The position numbers and the translations under genes were made by a program. DNA of 64,000 bases from Microvelia longipes (taxonomy: Eukaryota; Arthropoda; Insecta; Hemiptera; Veliidae). Under the pieces are notes generated by a model. That model was not told the DNA's origin and made no database searches. It was given only the letters and a program-made list of their open reading frames with translations. Within the stretch, counting starts at the first letter, position 1, and the number at the start of each line of letters is the position of its first letter. Shown here in pieces: positions 57,492 through 64,000 of this stretch. The DNA is taken from positions 23,617,135 to 23,681,134 of the forward strand of contig JACMZG010001870.1 of assembly GCA_018340805.1 (NCBI GenBank), written 5' to 3'.

Positions 57492-57860
57492 AAGAAAAGA
57501 AGAGACATACGAAATTTTGAAAAATTAATATTTTTTTGTTTCAATTTATTTGAATTTTAATTTAAATGAAAATACCAGATTGAAATCATTAAAAAAAAGA
57601 AAAAGAAATTTTAAGAACCTCAGCATTTTAATTTGAATGAAAATATCCGATTGAAAACCAAAAAGAAAAGAAATATTAAGAAAAGAAAACCAGATTTATT
57701 CACATTTGTTTTTAAAAGGCATGTACAGTTGTGGACCGTATGAAAATAAACGGCCTCTAGTAGTGATTACTAAAGGAAACATAAAAAAAATGTAATATAT
57801 AATATAATATGTGTTTACAATATTTCTATGTATTATATAGTGGAATAATAAATGTATATT
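57492..57860 (+). other. Probable 3' UTR of the non-LTR element
   Basis: Contains two diverged copies of a ~70 bp block (TTTGAATTTTAATTTAAATG, about 57549; TTTTAATTTGAATGAAAATA, about 57627) followed by purine-rich runs, then ATGAAAATAAACGGCC and a TGTAATATA-rich tail. The exact end is unclear. Confidence 0.4.
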
Positions 57861-60080
57861 AATGTAAAAACGAATGTAATATTTGTATAATGTATACAAT
57901 GTAAAATGTATAATAATTGTATCATTGTAATTAATATATAATAATAAGAATAAGTTGACTTTTAAAACATATTATATGTACTTATGATAGCAAATAATAA
58001 TTTTACAGAAATAAATAAATAAAAACATGAATATCTAAATGAATATCAAAATAGGTAATGAATAAATGTAAATAAAATTTAAAAAATAATAATAAACAAT
58101 AAATAAAGTGAATATTGTACAAAAGAATATTGTAGAAAAATTGTAAGAGAAAGTATATTCCTAAATTTATCTAATTATCTATAACGTTATAACTTATATA
58201 ATTATCTATTATATTATTATTATTATTTTATATTTTCACCTTATTTAGTTCCCTTATTCCCTTTCAAGGAATGTAAGTATGACGGTATAATATCTGCAAA
58301 AATACAAACTGTAATCTTGGAAACTCATCCTGAGACGCTGAAGGCCCTACACTGAGAATATTATTACGATAAAATAAACTGCTAAAATGGGTTTGATGAA
58401 ACTGATAAGAAGAATTCATGAACAGAAATTTACAAAACTTGATTTACAAATAAAGGAAATGTATGTATTTCCTTGAGACCTTTTATGTATTTCGATGAGA
58501 CTTAAAAGGTCTCATTCGTTAAAAATTAATACTGGTTTAGTGCAAAACAAAATGTTGAGTGCTAGGGTGGTCATCATCATCACCCTGATTACTCAGCTCC
58601 ATCCGGAGCTATAGTGTTAAAATCGGTATATATCTATAAAATGTGTTTTATATGGTAACTTTTGATTAGTACCAATCAATCTAAAGCACGCATCTTGATG
58701 ATTGCCGAATAGACCAACACATCTTAAACAAATATTTTATTTATGTTACAGCAGTTAACAAATTCTATTTATTTAGTCCTTAAAGGAGAAATTAAAAATT
58801 TGTTGTTTGATAAATAAACTATTTTCTGACCGAAGCTCGGGTATCCCTAATAGTAATAGACAGTTTATTAGGAACTAATGTACAGGACTGGGACCCTTTC
58901 AAAAACGTGGTTGTTTTGAATTACTTTGGAATGCTTGTTTTCTTGCAAACCAATTTAATAGAGTATTTGCATTTTTTCCACAAAAAAATTGTTGCTCATA
59001 ACATGATTAAATGTGTTTAAAAAAAATGTATTAAGCTGTACAAAAAATATTTTATTTTTAAGATTTTAAAGAAGAGGAGAGGGGAAATGGGTGAGAGAGT
59101 GGAGTGAAAACGGAACGTTCTAAAGGTTGGGTCGTTTAAGGTACAGATGGGTGTTTTAGTTAGAAATATCGTATCGTATCGTTCAACATTTGCTTACAGT
59201 TCAATAGAATGTAAAGAAGACTGAAACGAAATAATTTCGTGATCCAGGTAATACAAAGCCTAAGGAACGTGATGACTACAGCTGTCTGTATTATCTTGTT
59301 GACAGTATAGAATATACTCTCATGAGTGTTGCTCTAGTGAATATTGTACTATACGGCGGTATTCATACGTCTGACGTCACTCAAGCAGTTGAGACCATTT
59401 TCCCGCAAAAAGAACATATTTAAATATATTTTTCGTTTTTTTGCTGTACCATCAGAAGTATAATATTTTTCATTCTAATATTTTACACGGTGTTCTTTTA
59501 TATACTTAAAGAATGTACTTACTTGTTCTTTTATGTACTTAAAGATAATGCAATATAAAAAATTGTGCAAATACTCTATTATAGAGCTCAGGATTTTGGA
59601 TTATCATTATAGTCTAAATAGCCCGAGAAAACAAATCTTGACTAGAGAGTATTGATCATGCTTGGTGGTCTAATTTGGATTTTGCTAGTCCGCCGCCACA
59701 GATTGGGGCTATAACCGGCAACAGCAAATTTTTATGGAATAAAAAAAAAGGTCGAGTGTTTGAAGTATCTTGGGGTATACTTTACACAGAATTGAGATTT
59801 GGCTTGCATTTACAATTATAATATAACACCAACATATGTACCAAGTTTTATCACATTGTCAGCATTAGTTCAATTTTTATCAAAAGACGGGTATACGCTT
59901 TTAAATTTTTGTGAAAAATTGGAAAACAATTTAATTTAGTACAAGTGTACACCTTTAGGGTCAACATTTAATGAATATTGTTTTATTTTTTTTTGAGGAC
60001 GATTTGTAAGAGTTAATACCTTTGCACAATATTCAGGTATATTGTTTCGTTTAGGTACGACAGTTATATTTGGATCACTG
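57861..60080. other. Intergenic sequence, no gene seen
   Basis: AT-rich with many TAATAA runs (57900-58260). A short ATC repeat (TCATCATCATCACC) lies at about 58571. No gene is recognised. Confidence 0.4.
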
Positions 60081-60084
60081 TTTT

Positions 60085-60335
60085 TGTTGGATCATAAAAG
60101 TTAAACAGCATCGAGTGAGGTCAGTTAACTGTATGGTTGAGCGCAGGGAATAAAACGTATGTATTTACTACTTAAGGACAAGTGAAACGAGTCTGAAGAC
60201 TTGTTGCTTGTAAATTTGGAATTTTTTTATATTTCGAGGATAAGCGAAGCGAGTCCGAAGTAGAGAGGATGAGTGTAATCTGCAAATCCAATGTGGTGAG
60301 GAAATCTTCCGAGGTACCCCGTACCCGATTTTTAT
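60085..60335 (+). repeat. 5S-like SINE-type module, copy 7 (sense)
   Basis: 5S-like stretch 60098-60151 (AAGTTAAACAGCATCGAGTG, then GGTCAGTTAACTGTATGG), GCGAAGCGAGTCCGAAG words and the end GAGGTACCCCGTACCCGATT plus a T-run at about 60333. Confidence 0.6.
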
Positions 60336-60961
60336 ACTATTTTTACACAAATATTTATAATTCAATTTCTCAAAATTCGATAAAAATCATTCGAAAAGTT
60401 TTCAAATTCAAATCGTTGACCAAACAACAAAAACAAATAATCCATGTGGGTAGAATAAATATTTATCAAACTGTAAATCTTTAAGAATGATGAAACAATT
60501 CATAGATATTGGATTTCCAAATACTACATATAAGGTTTTTCAAGACGGAATTTTATTTTTGATCAATTTAATATTTATTTTGTATTTGGCAAATATTACG
60601 AAAATTGTAAAAAAAATAACTCAAGAGCTGTGTGAAGAGTAGAGTAAAAGTATTAGCTAAGAGTGAGAAGTATGAAGTTATACGACGCGAATAAGTAAGA
60701 ATAAAGATATTGAGTGTATACTTTAAAAAATAATTTTATAAAAGATAAAAAATATTAGCTTAGGTATGTATTGAATACTCAAATAGTATCATAAATGGCA
60801 TCAGTGTTAAAGAAAATTCTGATGTGTGCTGTCCTTTAAAAGAGACGTTACTCTAGTGGTTCTGATCTTGTGCGATGTCAGGCACTAGTTAAAGATCCAT
60901 ATCCCTAAATAGGTTAGCTTAAGCTTAAATAGTAAGTGCTAAGTGCAAATAACTTATTTGT

Positions 60962-60962
60962 A

Positions 60963-61020
<58 letters not shown>

Positions 61021-61022
61021 GT
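60962..61022. repeat. (TA)n microsatellite at the LTR edge
   Basis: About 60 bases of TA directly before the inferred LTR start. It may have been the insertion target. Confidence 0.85.
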
Positions 61023-61024
61023 AT

Positions 61025-61980
61025 GTTGTAGTAAAGCGAAATTGAAATTAAAGGTTTTAAATTTCATAGTTTGGTCATCTTAATATTTCAGTTTAGTTTC
61101 ATATAAGTTTTAGTTCAAAATATTAAAGTATTAATACAGACTTTAGCACTACCAGATCCCTGGTCTGGTTTACAGGATGTTTACACAAAGCCGCCTTTTA
61201 GAGCGGCCTACTTCAGAGACCATACCGCCTAGTTGACAGTAGATGCAGAATTTATTGGCTTTTTAAGAGCAAATATGGTAAGATTAACACATAGTCAAGT
61301 ACCGTGGGACCTTGCCACAAGCCAGGGTTCTGGGGGCCCTCATGGGGGGTTGCACGTCATTAAGGGGTACAAGTATTGGTGTGTCTTTAACACACCAATA
61401 CTCAGGGGGGACTTGAGGGAGAACTATAAGAACTCATGTCCCCACCACTAGGGATTTGTAATTGAGAGTTGGTGAGAGATTCGGTCAGAGTTGGTCAGAG
61501 AGTTAATTAAGAGTTGGATTGTAATTGACATTATTAGATTATTGTGATTAGTGATCAACCGTTGCTTAGAGATGTGGTTCCTGATCCCAGTTTGGATTAT
61601 CTTATTCAGCAGTAAGTAAGATCACTATATTTTCAGTCCCACTGTTAAGGTTTTTGTAAAAGATTCCAAGGTTAGGTTGTACACTCTGTACAACCTCTCA
61701 ATTAAAGTATTAACCAAACCAAAAACCAAGAGAGAGAAAGTTTCAATGGTAAATAGTGTTAAGGAAAATTAATCTAGAAATTAAGGTGTTACTTGTATAA
61801 ATAAAACTAACAAAATTTTAAACAATTAGTTTATTATTTGCTCATCCCCGTTCTGCCTTGCCGCCTTGTAACTCGGGACGCCTGTGCAATTGACCCGGCA
61901 CAGAAGGATTCCCTTCTTCGTCCCGATCGGAGCTTCTGGTAACGCCCAAGGGCGAGAACGCTCCGGCGCACGGTTACAAC
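61025..61980 (+). mobile_element. 5' LTR of an LTR retrotransposon
   Basis: The left edge is inferred from GTTGTAG (61025) and its inverted match TTACAAC ending at 61980, immediately before a primer-binding-like site. About 956 bp long. It contains a perfect 13 bp stem-loop (61372-61402) and a 10 bp stem-loop (61674-61696), then an AATTAAAG that could serve as a poly(A) signal. The 3' LTR is outside the window, so the edges cannot be confirmed here. The ends are not the usual TG...CA. Confidence 0.6.
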
Positions 61981-61998
61981 TGGTGTCAGGTGTGGGGT
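61981..61998 (+). promoter_or_regulatory. Primer-binding site of the LTR element
   Basis: TGGTGTCAGGTGTGGGG begins with the TGG expected from pairing to a tRNA 3' CCA end and sits exactly at the inferred LTR boundary. I cannot assign the priming tRNA. Confidence 0.5.
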
Positions 61999-62078
61999 TG
62001 TGTTTCCTCAATTAGGGGAACCCCTTAAGAAGGGAAAATAGGGAAAACTCCAAAAAAGAAAACCCCTAAAAGAAACAC

Positions 62079-63462
62079 ATGGCGGGTCAAGGTGGCGGGA
62101 CCGGCCAATGAGCAAAAAGGTTCCGATGATACAGGGGATACTGGGGCCGCAGACTTAAATGCAGGAAATTTAGGAGCAGGGGAACCAGGGCCAGGTGAGG
62201 GTCAGGGGAGCTCTAATCAGGAAGCAAAAGTTACGTTAACACAGTTAGAGTCGAACATGAACGAGCTAACGCTTAAGTTAGAGAGATATAGGGGGGAAAT
62301 TCTTCGTTTGCGAAATGAAAATACGGCACTATTAGCGCAGACGGAAACCTATAAATCGGTAGTAGGAAACTTACCACCTACCCAACCAAGACCATCCCAA
62401 GATAGATCTGTTGCTCCCCCTAAAAAGGATCTAACGCTACAAATGTTAATCCGTCCTTTTAATGAACGGACGTACATACTCTATTTCAGAGTTTATTAGC
62501 CAATTTAAAAGGGCTGCCGATTCTGGCAACTGGAGCAGGGCTGATATAATTATGGTGGCCCACAATAAGTTAGAAGGGTGGGCTAAAGCCGCACTTGATG
62601 CACACCCTGATCTGGATAACGACCCTGCCCTCTAACCACTCTGGAGGATATTCTTAAAAAGCGGTTTGCGGACCACAAACCAGATTATTACCTGAGACTC
62701 CTAAATTCGTGCTCTCAAGAGTCCGGAGAAAGTGTATTAGGGTTTGCTGATCGAGTTACTCGATTAGGTTATAAGGCCGTCCCGGTACCGGAACAAGTTC
62801 CCGCACTAGAGGCGGATTGGACTTATAAATTAAGGAATACTGTAATCCTGGCGGCCTTTATTAAGGGACTGTCAGGGGAACCAGGGCGACAGTTGAACTA
62901 CAATCCGCCCGCCAATATGGAAGTGGCCAAGGAACGCGCCTCAACAATCGAGGCCGCCGTAAAGGAAGCCGAAAAGAAAGGTACAGAAAAGGTCTCAATC
63001 AAGGCCGTATATGTCCCCTCAACCCGAGAAAAACCTTCTCGAAAGGTGGGCCCCAAAAGGCCACAACGGCCCAATAGAGAGACCACAAAGCCTCCCACTA
63101 GACAGGAAATCGCTGACTATCAGGCCCGGTCTAGGATCGAAGCCGAGAGGCAGGCCCGTCATATACGTTTTAAGATACCGGAGCGTTCCAGGTCCCCGTC
63201 TCCAGGCCCCTCCACAGCCAACAAAGTTCCTAAGTGGGATAAATTCCACTATAACCCAAAATATAGGTCGTGGGATGACCAATGTGAGAAAGAAAGGCTC
63301 TGTTTTTATTGTGGGGCTAATTCCCATTTTAAAAGGAACTGCCCTAAACGGCCCCAAGCTTCTAGGGCCAGGTCGGTGAACGGGGGGGAAAAGTCCAGCA
63401 AAAAACGCTGTACCGGGGGGTTACGAAGAGGAATTTCGCGCACCGACGGCAACTGGGAGTAA
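62079..63462 (+). pseudogene. gag: gag of LTR retrotransposon, frameshifted
   Basis: The structural polyprotein of a Ty3/gypsy-like element. From the ATG at 62079 the frame closes within 11 codons, and the protein-like frame resumes from about 62092. Another shift falls near 62470-62490 and another near 62630, so at least three indels break it. Order of parts: an acidic, Gly-rich start; a coiled-coil-like segment (about 62240-62350, LTQLESNMNELTLKLERYRG); the capsid-like domain (about 62480-62880, FADRVTRLG and similar); a basic linker (62980-63200); and the CCHC zinc knuckle CFYCGANSHFKRNC (about 63301-63342). It is much more GC-rich than its surroundings. Confidence 0.8.
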
Positions 63463-64000
63463 GTAATCCCCCGGAATTCCTCAAAAACCTATATTCCTTT
63501 AGAGTAGATGTCCCGGTGACGAAGGGGATAGCTCCCGACAAATTTGAAAAATTACAAATGTTAGTAGTAAAAGCATTTGTAAATGGACTAGAGCGCACTT
63601 TACTTTGCGACTCAGGGGCGGGGGTATCGGTACTAACTAAACCTATCCCCGGAGTTCCTTTAACTAAATCTGATCGCCCAATTTATGGAATCACAGGAGC
63701 AGCGATCTCAATTTATGGGATACAGGTTTTGGAGGTAAAGATAGGACCTGCAACGATTATTCAAAAATTTTATATCGGAAACTTAAGTAACTGTGGTGAA
63801 GGAATTCTAGGGTTAGATGCCATGAAAAAGTTAGGACTAATACTAAATTTTGCGAGGTATACATACAAATTAGACGGGTGTGAGTCCAAAGATACTCCAC
63901 ACGGCAAAATGTTGTTGAAAAAACCGGTTGAACAATCGATGCATGTCGGACAGGTTAAACAAGGTACCGGTGGGATTTTACCAGGTAAGGTTGGGGAACA
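63406..64000 (+). CDS. pol: Start of pol: retroviral-type aspartic protease, runs off the window
   Basis: An uninterrupted frame, in the -1 frame relative to the end of gag and overlapping it, runs from about 63406 to the window edge. LLCDSGAGVSVLT (about 63602-63640) is the protease active-site motif and GILGLDAMKKLG (about 63800-63835) the ILG-type second motif. This gag-to-pro frame relation is common in gypsy-like elements. Reverse transcriptase and integrase would lie to the right. It has no start codon of its own, so expression presumably depends on frameshifting or an upstream intact copy. Confidence 0.75.

Noticed and set aside
62898..63357. Minus-strand open frames over the gag region
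   Set aside because: Shadows of the GC-rich gag coding strand. The plus frame has the CCHC knuckle and capsid-like sequence.
63400..63406. AAAAAAC as a -1 slippery site for gag-pro frameshifting
   Set aside because: In the gag frame the heptamer is read AAA AAA C.., not A AAA AAC, so it is not in the phase a canonical slip needs.

Overview
The window is AT-rich animal DNA, most likely from an insect or other arthropod. This rests on two intron-bearing nuclear genes, an insect-like 5S rRNA-derived repeat, and several non-LTR and LTR retrotransposon fragments. The species cannot be named from the sequence. Only two cellular genes are supported. Most of the rest is repeats: foldback elements/MITEs, tandem arrays, (TA)n microsatellites and retroelement fragments.

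Positions 1-19901 (minus strand) hold most of ELAC2, the long-form ribonuclease Z that cuts the 3' trailer from tRNA precursors. Twelve exons with GT-AG junctions can be followed in consistent phase, and the 3' end lies beyond base 1. Its introns contain at least five foldback elements, two decayed non-LTR retrotransposons and the first copy of a repeat whose tail is a GAGCGAAGCGAG satellite. A one-base homopolymer frameshift breaks the last visible exon.

Positions 19902-37330 are intergenic and repeat-dense: a ~740 bp foldback at 21000-21745, a large (TA)n hairpin at 22695-22870, a mobile element carrying a ~29-unit satellite array (26834-29330), a TIR element with an internal ~337 bp tandem amplification (29951-30929), a 5S-like element interrupted by a hAT-type MITE with a perfect 8 bp target duplication (33104-34010), and a hAT end fragment near 32340. 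Positions 37333-41063 (plus strand) hold an intact eight-exon SLC25A38 gene of 303 codons, the mitochondrial glycine carrier needed for haem synthesis.

Positions 41500-61020 are again repeats: more 5S-like elements, two related tandem arrays of a GATGATGTTAAG unit (one interrupted by a foldback element), and a 5'-truncated non-LTR element with RNase H. From 61025 to the right edge lies the 5' part of an LTR retrotransposon (LTR, primer site, frameshifted gag, start of protease), with visibly higher GC than its surroundings.

The two genes do not form a functional unit. The most interesting material is the dispersed family with a 5S rRNA-like internal region and a T-run at one end, which reads as a Pol III-type SINE, and the sharing of one mirror-symmetric motif between that family and an unrelated satellite-bearing element.
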